Source: JAHECQ01 sp047638695 (lineage in GTDB: Bacteria; Actinomycetota; Acidimicrobiia; Acidimicrobiales; SZUA-35). From it: a stretch of DNA of 19,432 nt. A model generated the notes under the pieces. It saw nothing but the letters and a program-made list of their open reading frames with translations, did not search any database and was not told the origin of the DNA. The position numbers and the translations under genes were made by a program. Shown piece after piece: positions 1 through 7,246 of this stretch. Within the stretch, counting starts at the first letter, position 1; every line of letters starts with the position of its first letter. The DNA is taken from NCBI GenBank assembly GCA_047638695.1, contig JBLINY010000088.1, forward strand, positions 1 to 19,432, read 5' to 3'.

Positions 1-18
1 TCACCCTCACCCTCACCC
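1..18. repeat. Hexamer direct repeat (TCACCC)x3 in the ABM gene tail
   Basis: Three perfect copies of TCACCC start at base 1 and degrade into related CACCC and ACCCTTACC sequence up to about 44. Read on the minus strand in the ABM gene frame they encode Gly-Glu dipeptides. The array may continue beyond the window edge. Confidence 0.7.
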
Positions 19-281
19 CTATCACTCTCGTCGTCACCCTTACCTCGAGCGTGAGCGTTGCGGGCCCCATCGCCGTCGCGCCATGCGTTGTATGACTCTT
101 GATCGGCCCAGCGCGTGTACACGAACCAGCGAGTCTCGGTTTCGCTCGTTGGCCGGAGCAGCTCGAATCCCTCAAAGCCGCCGACGTCGGCCAGGCTGGC
201 CATCCGAGCGGTGAATCGTTTGACGATTTCGTCTCCCGCTTGTGGAGGGATCTCGAGGGCATTGATCTTCACGACGGTCAT
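1..281 (-). CDS. MhuD-like antibiotic biosynthesis monooxygenase (ABM) domain protein, 3' end beyond window
   Basis: Reading the minus strand from the ATG at 281-279 gives an open frame of 93 codons that runs off the left edge without a stop. The N-terminus (MTVVKINALEIPP) and the core (FEGFELLRPTSETE) closely resemble mycobacterial MhuD, a small dimeric ferredoxin-like enzyme that opens the heme ring and releases iron. The MhuD heme-pocket residues have counterparts: Asn7, Arg26, Trp67 (MhuD Trp66) and His77 (MhuD His75). That supports heme degradation, although many ABM proteins act on other substrates. After about residue 78 the protein turns into a Gly/Asp/Glu-rich tail ending in a GE repeat, which MhuD lacks. 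The gene is divergent from the beta-propeller gene, 64 bp away. No clear ribosome binding site. ABM fold is quite certain, heme oxygenase activity moderately so. Confidence 0.85.
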   Translation of the reverse strand, partial: MTVVKINALEIPPQAGDEIVKRFTARMASLADVGGFEGFELLRPTSETETRWFVYTRWADQESYNAWRDGDGARNAHARGKGDDESDRGEGEG

Positions 282-345
282 ACCGCCGTTTCTACCCGGT
301 TGAGCGGGCAAGGTGCGCGAAACGCGGTGCGAGTACCATGGCCGA

Positions 346-1341
346 ATGATCTTGGCCGGGACCAGCAAGGGTGTGTACTCGTTGGATGGCGGTGAACCTC
401 GAGTGGTTCTCGACCGTGGCGGGGTCCGCGACCTGTTCGACTTCAACGGACGCCTGTTCGCCGGCACCGGGACTGGTCTGTTCCTGTCAGATGATGGCGG
501 CGAAACGTGGGCGGCGGCCGGATTGGCCGAGTACGAGGTATGGCAGGTCCGAGCGGGCGGCGACGGCACCCTCTACGCCGGCACTCAGCCGGCCGGCCTC
601 TTCCGCAGCGTCGATGGTGGTGATTCGTGGACCGAGATCGAGGCGTTCGCCAAGGCCCCAGAGGCCGCAGCCTGGTGCGTCCCGCTCGACCCGCCGCTGC
701 CCGGCCGGGCGCGAGCGCTCGTCATCGACGTCAACGATCCGCTGAAGATCTGGGTCGGCGTCGAGGTAGGCGGCATCATGCGAACAACTGATGGTGGCGA
801 AACGTGGACGCTCGACCGCCCCGGCGACAATCCCGATCTGCACATGATGTACGCCCATCCCGAAGACCCGAACGTGCTCTTCGCCTCCACCGGCTACGGC
901 CGCGAGGACCACATCGCCGAAGAGATCGAGGGCAACGCTGGCGTGTTCCGCAGCGATGATCATGGCCAGACGTGGCAGTACGCGTGGGCTGGCATCACGC
1001 CTCGCTATTCACGGCCCATGTGCATCGACGCTCGAGCGCCATTCAGCCTTACGGTCGGTAGCGCCCCCAACGCCTTCAGCAGCCACAAAGACAACGACGG
1101 AGCCAAGGCCATGCTGTTCCGCACAGATGACCACGGCAAAAGCTGGCGGTCGCTTTGCGACGAAGCCCACACCCCCAGTTCGGCCAATATTCACGGGCTG
1201 ACGGTCGACCCCCAAGTTCCCGGTGGGGTGATTGTCGGCACCGACACCGGTGAGGTCTGGAAAGTCGGCGACGACGCTATCTGGACTGAACTGGCCAACG
1301 GACTCCCCTCCGTGCTGTCCTTAGCCGCCCCCACCAACTAG
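346..1341 (+). CDS. BNR/Asp-box beta-propeller protein (sialidase/sortilin-like fold), 331 aa
   Basis: Five Asp-box motifs (S/T-x-D-x-G-x-T/S-W) lie at residues 48-55, 88-95, 147-154, 203-210 and 260-267, spaced as in multi-bladed propellers. Such proteins are often annotated as glycosyl hydrolases or exo-sialidases, but the Asp box is a structural turn and does not show catalysis. I see no signal peptide or membrane segment, so a cytoplasmic protein is likely. The ATG at 346 is preferred over an in-frame GTG at 313 because MILAGTSKGVYSL begins directly with a first propeller strand; neither start has a good ribosome binding site. The stop lies 30 bp before a nitroreductase gene, so the three plus-strand genes probably form one transcription unit. 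Function unknown. Confidence 0.85.
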   Translation: MILAGTSKGVYSLDGGEPRVVLDRGGVRDLFDFNGRLFAGTGTGLFLSDDGGETWAAAGLAEYEVWQVRAGGDGTLYAGTQPAGLFRSVDGGDSWTEIEAFAKAPEAAAWCVPLDPPLPGRARALVIDVNDPLKIWVGVEVGGIMRTTDGGETWTLDRPGDNPDLHMMYAHPEDPNVLFASTGYGREDHIAEEIEGNAGVFRSDDHGQTWQYAWAGITPRYSRPMCIDARAPFSLTVGSAPNAFSSHKDNDGAKAMLFRTDDHGKSWRSLCDEAHTPSSANIHGLTVDPQVPGGVIVGTDTGEVWKVGDDAIWTELANGLPSVLSLAAPTN

Positions 1342-1360
1342 CCACGACCTGAACTGCCTC

Positions 1361-1364
1361 GGAG
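1361..1364 (+). promoter_or_regulatory. Ribosome binding site of first nitroreductase gene
   Basis: GGAG lies 7 nt before the ATG at 1372. It is one of the few clear Shine-Dalgarno sites in the window and supports that start. Confidence 0.6.
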
Positions 1365-1371
1365 CTGAGCA

Positions 1372-2040
1372 ATGGAACTGTACGACGTCATGCGGAGCAC
1401 CTTTGCGGCCCGCGAGTTCACCAACGATCCGGTGCCGGACGAGGTGCTCCACCGCATATTCGACAACGCACGTTTCGCGCCGTCGGGCGGCAACCGTCAG
1501 GGTCAAAAGGTTGTCGTCATCCGTGACGCCGAACGGAAGAAACAGCTGGGGATGCTTTGCGACCCAGCCCTACGGGTGTACGACCAACAGCGTCAGGCAG
1601 GCGAGAACCCGTGGAATTCGGTGATCCCAACCAAGATCGACGTCGAGAAGGCCCGCAACACGCCTTCGGACATCCTCCCGTTCTTTCGGGCCATGGACAA
1701 AGTGCCGGTGGTGCTCATTGTGGTGGTGAACCTCGAAGTCGTGGCGTCCACCGACAAAGAGCTCGACCGCATCGGGGTCATCAGCGGCGGGTCGATCTAT
1801 CCGCTGGCCTGGAACATTCTGCTGTCTGCCCGCAATGAGGGTTACGGCGGAACCATGACCACCCTCATCGCAAGCGCCGAGCCGCAGGTGAAGGAAATGC
1901 TCGATCTCGGGCCCCACGAGGCCGTCGCCGCGCTCATCCCACTGGGCAAGCCGGTGAAGCAGCTCACCAAGCTGAAGCGGGTTGCCGTCGACGAGTATGT
2001 CGTACGCGAAACTGGCACAGGCGAGCCGTTCACTCTCTAG
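1372..2040 (+). CDS. Nitroreductase-family flavoprotein, 222 aa
   Basis: FMN-dependent oxidoreductase of the nitroreductase superfamily, whose members reduce nitro groups, quinones, enones or halogenated aromatics with NAD(P)H. The N-terminal helix and the start of the FMN site (AAREFTNDPV, residues 12-21), the phosphate-contact segment RFAPSGGNRQGQ (34-45), a central dimer-interface region and the late GYGGTMTT segment are in the family order, and the length is normal. A GGAG site 7 nt upstream fixes the start. It lies 30 bp after the beta-propeller gene and 20 bp before a second, different nitroreductase, suggesting cotranscription and perhaps a heterodimer or successive reactions. The substrate cannot be predicted. 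Confidence 0.9.
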   Translation: MELYDVMRSTFAAREFTNDPVPDEVLHRIFDNARFAPSGGNRQGQKVVVIRDAERKKQLGMLCDPALRVYDQQRQAGENPWNSVIPTKIDVEKARNTPSDILPFFRAMDKVPVVLIVVVNLEVVASTDKELDRIGVISGGSIYPLAWNILLSARNEGYGGTMTTLIASAEPQVKEMLDLGPHEAVAALIPLGKPVKQLTKLKRVAVDEYVVRETGTGEPFTL

Positions 2041-2060
2041 CTGCCTAGCGGCCCACACCG

Positions 2061-2966
2061 ATGGAACCGGCAACCCCCGAATACCAACACATCGTCGACC
2101 ACGCGCTCACCACCACTCGAGGTGTGCGGAAGCGGCTCGACTTCGACCGACCGGTCGAAGACCAAGTCATCCTCGACTGCATCGACGTCGCCGAGCAGGC
2201 ACCAACGGGGGGCAACAACGGCAGCCGTCGTTGGATGATCATCCGCGATCAAACAGTGAAAGACCGGATGGCCGAGCTCTACCTGTCGGCCGGTGTCGAG
2301 TGGGTCATCGAGACAGCCAAGCGACTCGAGGGCACAGGGCACCAGAACGAGAAACTGATGGCGGGCGCCCGCCATCTCGGCGAGAATATCGCCCGTACCC
2401 CGGCGCTCGTCATCCCGACCGTCATGGGTCGGCACGATGGCAGCGGGCGACCCGGGCTGTTTGATTCGGTCATCCAGTCGGCGTGGAGTTTCATGGTCGC
2501 CCTTCGCTCGCGTGGCCTCGGAACGGTGTGGACCACCATGTATCTGAATGAGGCCGACGCCGTGGCCGAGTTACTGGGGCTCCCCGACCAGGTCACACAA
2601 ATCTGCCTGTTTCCCGTGGCGTATTCGATCGGCACCGACTTCAAACCGACGGCGCGCCGCTACCCGGCGCGAGAGATCGCTTACTTCGACCGCTATGGCC
2701 ACAATCGACCAGCCGATGGCGAGCGCGGCCTCGTGGCTGAGGTCGATATCAAGGCTCGCCCAGAGCTGATCCAGCCTCTACTCGACCAAACCGAAGCCGG
2801 CCTCCGATTCGTGCTCGAGAAGGTACCGGGAGGCAGCCGTCTCCGGGCCCACGGCTCCGAAGACGCCAACCTTGCCGATATTCGCCAGTTGTTGGCAAAC
2901 ATCGCGGCCGATGCCGTCGCCGAACAACCGCCCTCGACGTCTGGCTTCCCGGGGCTAGGTCGCTAA
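2061..2966 (+). CDS. Nitroreductase-family flavoprotein with C-terminal extension, 301 aa
   Basis: Second nitroreductase-superfamily protein, clearly divergent from its upstream neighbour. The FMN-site motif AEQAPTGGNNGSRRW (44-58) and the SAWSFMVALRSRGLGTVWTT region, typical of the dimeric FMN fold, are present. The fold appears complete by about residue 215. The remaining 80 or so residues form an extension with helix-like stretches (VDIKARPELIQPLLDQ, LADIRQLLANIAADAV) that I do not recognise. It may be a short helical partner domain. No clear ribosome binding site; the start lies 20 bp after the previous stop, consistent with an operon. The ATG at 2061 gives the expected family N-terminus. 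FMN binding is likely, substrate unknown. Confidence 0.88.
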   Translation: MEPATPEYQHIVDHALTTTRGVRKRLDFDRPVEDQVILDCIDVAEQAPTGGNNGSRRWMIIRDQTVKDRMAELYLSAGVEWVIETAKRLEGTGHQNEKLMAGARHLGENIARTPALVIPTVMGRHDGSGRPGLFDSVIQSAWSFMVALRSRGLGTVWTTMYLNEADAVAELLGLPDQVTQICLFPVAYSIGTDFKPTARRYPAREIAYFDRYGHNRPADGERGLVAEVDIKARPELIQPLLDQTEAGLRFVLEKVPGGSRLRAHGSEDANLADIRQLLANIAADAVAEQPPSTSGFPGLGR

Positions 2967-2968
2967 AA

Positions 2969-2998
2969 AGGACAGGCGCTCATAGGACAGGCGATCCT
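2969..2998. repeat. 15-bp direct repeat between convergent genes
   Basis: AGGACAGGCG occurs at 2969-2978 and again at 2984-2993, a 15-bp period. A third, degenerate unit (AGGACCAGCC) begins at 2999. The array fills most of the 30-bp gap between the nitroreductase stop and the halohydrin dehalogenase stop and enters the end of the latter gene. A 5-bp hairpin (TAGGA 2983-2987 with TCCTA 2995-2999) sits inside, but without a T-run it is a poor terminator. Confidence 0.6.
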
Positions 2999-3671
2999 AG
3001 GACCAGCCGCCATCTTGGCTGATGATCTGGCCGAAGATGAATGACGAAGCATCAGTTGCCAAGAACAGTGCGAGTTCTGCCGTCTCGCTGGGCAGCCCCA
3101 GGCGTTGAGCCGGAACCTCGGTGCGCAGCTTGGAAACGAACTTCTCGTTCTCCATCAGCTCCGGTGGGTAGTAGGTGTCGTTCGCGACAAAATTCTGAGC
3201 GATGGCATTCAACCGGATGCCCGATTTGGCCAACTCGTGTCCCGCAGACCGAACGAAGGCGTTCTGCGCGGCGCGAGCGGTGACGTAGGAGATGGCGTGC
3301 GGATGCATCCGACGAAGTGGCGACGACGAGGTGACCGCAACAATTGAACCTCCGCCCCTCGCTGCCATCCCGGGAGCAACAGCCCGCACCAGACGCATCA
3401 GCGGGTGCACCAGCGCAGTAAAGCCGGCCTCCCACTGATCGTCTTCGATCTCGATCGTCTTGGCTCCGTAGGCTGGCAGATCGAGGTTGGCGACAAGCAC
3501 GTCGAGATCGCCCGCTGTGGCGATCAGTTGATCAGGGTCGTCGCGGTCGAGCAGCTTGTTCTCATCGGTCAGCAACTCCGCTCCCTCCGCCCGAAACAGG
3601 TCAGCGATCGGCGGCCCCATGTAGGAGTCTGCGCTGGTGACCAACACCCGTTTTCCCTCGAGGCGATCCAT
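2997..3671 (-). CDS. Halohydrin dehalogenase (SDR-fold haloalcohol/epoxide lyase), 224 aa
   Basis: It looks like a short-chain dehydrogenase but carries both signatures that define halohydrin dehalogenases, which convert vicinal haloalcohols to epoxides without a nicotinamide cofactor. The first, T-x4-F/Y-x-G, replaces the SDR glycine-rich dinucleotide motif and forms the halide pocket: Thr12, Tyr17, Gly19. The second, S-x12-Y-x3-R, is Ser116, Tyr129 and Arg133, with Arg in place of the SDR lysine. The segments GKRVLVTSADSYMG (6-19), IAQNFVANDTYYPPE (157-171) and the C-terminal GQIISQDGGW also resemble known family members, nearest from memory to HheB/HheD types. It follows the amidohydrolase after 39 bp on the same strand, so the two are probably cotranscribed. 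Such enzymes also open epoxides with azide, cyanide or nitrite. Natural substrate unknown. An SDR of other function is possible but unlikely given both motifs. Confidence 0.85.
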   Translation of the reverse strand: MDRLEGKRVLVTSADSYMGPPIADLFRAEGAELLTDENKLLDRDDPDQLIATAGDLDVLVANLDLPAYGAKTIEIEDDQWEAGFTALVHPLMRLVRAVAPGMAARGGGSIVAVTSSSPLRRMHPHAISYVTARAAQNAFVRSAGHELAKSGIRLNAIAQNFVANDTYYPPELMENEKFVSKLRTEVPAQRLGLPSETAELALFLATDASSFIFGQIISQDGGWS

Positions 3672-3710
3672 TCTTTCCGTCCCTTGATCCGGGTGAGCGA
3701 TGAGTGCCCC

Positions 3711-4730
3711 TCACACCGAATCGAGACGATAGGCCCGGGCCGCGGTGTTATGGAACAGTTCTTTTTGCTCATCTCCTGAGTAGCCGTGGGCGATTCTCTT
3801 GAAGGCATTCCACAGCACGACGTAGCCGGCGCCCCGCTTGTCGACGGGGAAGTTCGACTCGAACATGCATCGGTCGGGGCCAAAGGCTTCGATCACGAAC
3901 TCGATCGGGTCCGCCCAGGGAGCAGCGAGTTCGTCGGAGTTCGGGGGTCGATCCATCTTGTCCCACCGGTACCCCATCATCGGCATGCCGATGCCGCCAA
4001 CCTTCAGGAACGTATTGGGGCAGGCGGCAAGCTCGGTCATGCCACTACGCCAGACTTCCAGGACTTCGGATCGACGGTCTTTGTAGGGACCGGTGCCGAG
4101 CACGCCTCCAAGATGATCGATGACCATCGGTGTCTCGGGGCAGGCCCGAGCGACTGCCGCCAGCTCCGAAAGTTGCGGGTGGTACACCATGGCGTCGTAG
4201 GTGAACCCGAGCGCACCCACCTTGCGGACTCCGTCCAGATAGGCGGTGCTCGTCATGGCCGCGGCCTCGCCCATCGAGAGCGGCGGGTGGCTGTCTTGGG
4301 CCGTGATGTATCGGACACCTCGGAATCGTCCTCGTGCCGCCTCGTCGTGGGCGAGCAGCACTTCCTCGACCGCGTCTCCCAGCGACAGATCGGCCTGACC
4401 CATGATGGCTGCGATCTCCGCCTGGCCCGAAGTCGCGCTCTGCTCGGCCAATTCGACAACGAACTCGGTTTCGCCGACGGGCTTGAGATGCTCGGGCCCC
4501 GACGTGCGGTACTCGGCATGACACTCGAGAAACACCGTTCGGACCACGTTGTGGCCGGCCGAGGTGTCGGCGTGAAGATCATCGAGTGTGTAGGGCCAGC
4601 CTGTGTGTCCCTGGTCCAGCCAGATGTGATGATGAGGGTCGCAGATCGGAAGATCAGGAAGCAGAGGCTCCTCGGCTACTTGGGCGATCCATGCCAGGTG
4701 AGTTTCAAGCGGTCGGTCGTTTCGGGCCAT
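3711..4730 (-). CDS. Amidohydrolase 2 family metal-dependent hydrolase (COG3618-like), 339 aa
   Basis: TIM-barrel metal hydrolase of the group that includes L-fuconolactonase and 2-pyrone-4,6-dicarboxylate lactonase. Visible are the metal-binding HxH on strand 1 (DPHHHIW, residues 31-37), a conserved VIDHLGG (203-209, with His206) and the late barrel motif CMFESNFPVDK (288-298). The open frame extends to 4919, but the ATG at 4730 is chosen because family similarity begins near residue 25 and the upstream extension would run across the divergent promoter region and into the dienelactone hydrolase-like gene. Likely activity is hydrolysis of a lactone or related C-O bond, possibly a ring-opening step. 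It is 54 bp from the divergent dienelactone hydrolase-like gene and 39 bp upstream of the halohydrin dehalogenase, which points to a shared pathway. Confidence 0.9.
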   Translation of the reverse strand: MARNDRPLETHLAWIAQVAEEPLLPDLPICDPHHHIWLDQGHTGWPYTLDDLHADTSAGHNVVRTVFLECHAEYRTSGPEHLKPVGETEFVVELAEQSATSGQAEIAAIMGQADLSLGDAVEEVLLAHDEAARGRFRGVRYITAQDSHPPLSMGEAAAMTSTAYLDGVRKVGALGFTYDAMVYHPQLSELAAVARACPETPMVIDHLGGVLGTGPYKDRRSEVLEVWRSGMTELAACPNTFLKVGGIGMPMMGYRWDKMDRPPNSDELAAPWADPIEFVIEAFGPDRCMFESNFPVDKRGAGYVVLWNAFKRIAHGYSGDEQKELFHNTAARAYRLDSV

Positions 4731-4784
4731 GGCCAAACCCTGCTCGGTATGCGCCGCAACGGCAAGGCGAACTAGAACATCGCC

Positions 4785-5507
4785 ATGATCGTGCAAGAGA
4801 CCAACGTGACAACTGCCGACGGCGAGATGCCAACGTGGATCTATCGCCCAGAGCACGACGGTCCCCATCCCGTTGTGCTTTATCTCATGGATGCCCCAAG
4901 TATTCGGCCCGCGCTTCACGAGATGGCGTCAAGATTGGCAACCGCCGGCTACTACGTGATGTTGCCGTACCTCTTCTATCGAGGTGGCCCCTTTCGTGAG
5001 TTCGGTGCAAGCGACGAAGACATGCATTCCCGCCGCGAGTTCATGGACCAAGTCAACCCCACCAACATTCTGGGTGACGTAGCGGCGCTACTCGAGGTCG
5101 CTGATGCCGACCCGGCCGCTCGTGACGGAAACGTGGGGGCCGTTGGGTTCTGCATGAGTGGTGGACTTGTAATCTCGGCGGCCAGGGCTCTGCCTGAACG
5201 GATTGCCGCGGTGGCGTCTATCCATGGCGCCTGGCTGGTGAAAGATAGCGACGACTCGCCCCATCGCGGGCTCGATTCAGTGCAGGCCGAGATCTACTTC
5301 GGTTGGTGCGACAACGACGCGACGGCGCCCGCCGAAGACGTTCCCGTCATGGAGCAAGCGCTCAAGGACGCCGACGTCAACTACACCCTCGACTGGCTCA
5401 CCGAAGCGGTACACGGCTACGCACCTCCCCACAGCGACCGTTACGACCGGACCGCGTCCGAGCTTCACTGGGAACGGGTGCACTCGCTCTTCCGTCGCAA
5501 TCTCTGA
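4785..5507 (+). CDS. Dienelactone hydrolase-family protein, 240 aa
   Basis: Alpha/beta-hydrolase of the dienelactone hydrolase family. The nucleophile elbow is GFCMSG (121-126) with Cys123, the position it has in the Pseudomonas enzyme. His210 in VHGY is the likely catalytic histidine, and an Asp in the WCDND segment (174-178) the likely acid. The Cys-containing elbow distinguishes it from serine esterases. Family members open dienelactones during (chloro)catechol breakdown, but many act on other esters or lactones. It is transcribed divergently from the amidohydrolase and sits beside the halohydrin dehalogenase, a setting that fits breakdown of halogenated or lactone-forming intermediates. 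No ribosome binding site is evident before the ATG. A hairpin follows the stop, before the convergent sulfatase-family gene. Confidence 0.9.
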   Translation: MIVQETNVTTADGEMPTWIYRPEHDGPHPVVLYLMDAPSIRPALHEMASRLATAGYYVMLPYLFYRGGPFREFGASDEDMHSRREFMDQVNPTNILGDVAALLEVADADPAARDGNVGAVGFCMSGGLVISAARALPERIAAVASIHGAWLVKDSDDSPHRGLDSVQAEIYFGWCDNDATAPAEDVPVMEQALKDADVNYTLDWLTEAVHGYAPPHSDRYDRTASELHWERVHSLFRRNL

Positions 5508-5516
5508 CCCAAAAGG

Positions 5517-5538
5517 CTGGCGGCAAACTCGCCGCTAG
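5517..5538 (-). terminator. Intrinsic terminator-like hairpin between convergent genes
   Basis: CTGGCGGC (5517-5524) pairs with GCCGCTAG (5531-5538) around a 6-nt loop, giving 8 pairs including one G-U. On the minus strand it is followed by CCTTTTGGG, a short T-run, so it would best serve the sulfatase-family operon. It overlaps that gene's stop codon and lies 9 bp after the dienelactone hydrolase-like stop. Confidence 0.45.
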
Positions 5539-7217
5539 TAAAGCTGTCCTGCCTTGCCGGCGGCCAGCTCATCTTCGTCCCAATAACCGATCAGGATCCC
5601 TCGATTGGCAAGCGAGCCAGGCGTGCTGGCGCGGTCGGCCATGGCGGCGGTCGCCGTTGCATCGTGGCGACGCATCCGGAACCACTCGAAAAGCTGGTCG
5701 TGCATCTCCGACCGAACCGGTGCCAGACCGGGGTCGTCGATTCGGTCGTGGAACTCTTCAGGATCGTCTTCGAGGTCGTACAGCAGGTTGGGTCCAACAT
5801 CGCTAACGATGTACTTGTATCGCTCGCCCCGCAACATGGTGGCCCGACGTTTGCGGGAGTCGTCGACGGTAGGCAGGCGATTCGACATCTCGAGGAACGC
5901 GTAGTCGGCTTCGCACACTGCGGCCGAACGGTCTAAGCGTCCCAGGCCGTGCAGGGAGGGCTGAAGGCTTTGACCCTCGAGCCAGGGCTCTGCGCCGGCA
6001 AGATCGCCACCGAGCGCCTCGATGAACGTCGGGACAAGATCGACGGCCTCGACTATTTCATCGGACACGGTGCCTCGCGTGGCATCAGCCGCGGCACGGG
6101 GATCAACAACGATCATGGGCGTGCGGATGGCAGCCTCGTGAAGCCAGTCCTTCTCACCCATCCAGTGATCACCCATGTAGTCGCCGTGATCGGAACAGAA
6201 CACGATCATGGTGTCATTGAGTCGGCCCATCACCTCGAGTTCGGTGAACAGCCGTCCGAGGTGATCATCGATCTGTTTCACCAAGCCGAGGTAGGTGGGA
6301 TACACCAGCGAGCGCACCTCTTCACGACCGAATGCTCGACCGATCCGCGACTGCTGGAAGGCATCGAGCACGGGGTGAGGATCGACCCGCTCGACGTCGC
6401 TGCGGGTGGCCGGCGGCAGATCGATACCCCGAAACATGTCGTGGTACGGCTCGGACGCGACATAAGGCCAATGGGGTTTGATGAAACTGAGATGAACGCA
6501 CCAACGCTCGTCACCGGCCCCGCGGATGTAATCGATCGCCCGGTTGGTCATGTAGGCGGTCTCTGACAGCTCGTCGGGAACAATCGTCGGGAACGGCGCC
6601 GAGCGCAGCAGCCAGCCCGACACCCAGTTGCCGTCGGCGTCTTTCACGCTGTTTGCCGCCGTGTGCCAGGGATTGTCACCTTCATACCCGTGCTGGCGTA
6701 GGAACTGGTTGTAGGGCAGCTCTACAGACGCCGAGTCATTCGGGTGCAAGCCGTCGTCGCGCTCTTCCGGTTCGAATCCGCACTGGCTGGCGAAGATCCA
6801 CTCCGGGCTGCCGGGCTCGAGACCGAGCCGCATCATGCCCTTGGCGTCGGGTGCGGTGTGGGTTTTACCGATCAGGACCGGGCGCACCCCGGTGTCCCAC
6901 AGATGGTCGCCAAGGGTCATCTGGTTCACGTGGATGGGCACGTTGTTCCACCGACAGCCGTGGGTCTGCACATAACGGCCCGTGTAGTAGCTCATCCGCG
7001 ACGAACCACAGACGGCACCTTGCACGAACGCCCGGTCGTAACGCACGCCTCTCGCCGCCAACCGGTCGATATTCGGTGTATCGATCAACCCGTGGCCCGA
7101 ACACGAGATGGCATCCCAGCGCAATTGATCACACATGATGAACAGCACGTTCTGGACCGGGTCCCCGGCATCAACGTGCTGCACCGTCTCGGCGGAAACG
7201 TCAGACTGCTTGCTCAT
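5535..7217 (-). CDS. Sulfatase-superfamily hydrolase, phosphonate monoester hydrolase-like, 560 aa
   Basis: Type I sulfatase fold. Cys70 in VCGSSRMSYYTGR (69-81) is the residue expected to be oxidised to formylglycine; the core CGSSR has Ser where CxPxR is usual, a known tolerated variation. Metal ligands are suggested by CDQLRWD (29-35) and SDHGDYMGDH. The DQ start and segments such as KPHWPYVASEPYH and YLGLVKQIDDHLGRLF align best with phosphonate monoester hydrolases/arylsulfatases rather than the DD-type sulfatases, and the tail is similar too. No signal peptide, so probably cytoplasmic. The frame is open to 7409, but the ATG at 7217 has a GAGG site 4 nt upstream. It begins 29 bp after the APH-like gene and is probably the last gene of that unit. 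It needs a formylglycine-generating enzyme, none of which is in the window. Confidence 0.9.
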   Translation of the reverse strand: MSKQSDVSAETVQHVDAGDPVQNVLFIMCDQLRWDAISCSGHGLIDTPNIDRLAARGVRYDRAFVQGAVCGSSRMSYYTGRYVQTHGCRWNNVPIHVNQMTLGDHLWDTGVRPVLIGKTHTAPDAKGMMRLGLEPGSPEWIFASQCGFEPEERDDGLHPNDSASVELPYNQFLRQHGYEGDNPWHTAANSVKDADGNWVSGWLLRSAPFPTIVPDELSETAYMTNRAIDYIRGAGDERWCVHLSFIKPHWPYVASEPYHDMFRGIDLPPATRSDVERVDPHPVLDAFQQSRIGRAFGREEVRSLVYPTYLGLVKQIDDHLGRLFTELEVMGRLNDTMIVFCSDHGDYMGDHWMGEKDWLHEAAIRTPMIVVDPRAAADATRGTVSDEIVEAVDLVPTFIEALGGDLAGAEPWLEGQSLQPSLHGLGRLDRSAAVCEADYAFLEMSNRLPTVDDSRKRRATMLRGERYKYIVSDVGPNLLYDLEDDPEEFHDRIDDPGLAPVRSEMHDQLFEWFRMRRHDATATAAMADRASTPGSLANRGILIGYWDEDELAAGKAGQLY

Positions 7218-7221
7218 CGTG

Positions 7222-7225
7222 CCTC
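7222..7225 (-). promoter_or_regulatory. Ribosome binding site of the sulfatase-family gene
   Basis: GAGG on the minus strand 4 nt before the ATG at 7217. It decides against the longer open frame that starts at 7409. Confidence 0.5.
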
Positions 7226-7246
7226 GGTATCCAAGTCCATCGAGCG

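Noticed and set aside
3786..4775. Long plus-strand open frame (329 codons) opposite the amidohydrolase
   Set aside because: It is the antisense of a gene with clear metal-hydrolase motifs. Its translation has no recognisable domain, and it overlaps the true dienelactone hydrolase start region only by the high-GC frame effect.
5949..6566. Plus-strand open frame of 205 codons inside the sulfatase-family gene
   Set aside because: Antisense shadow of a well-supported gene, with low-complexity Gly/His/Asp composition typical of such shadows.
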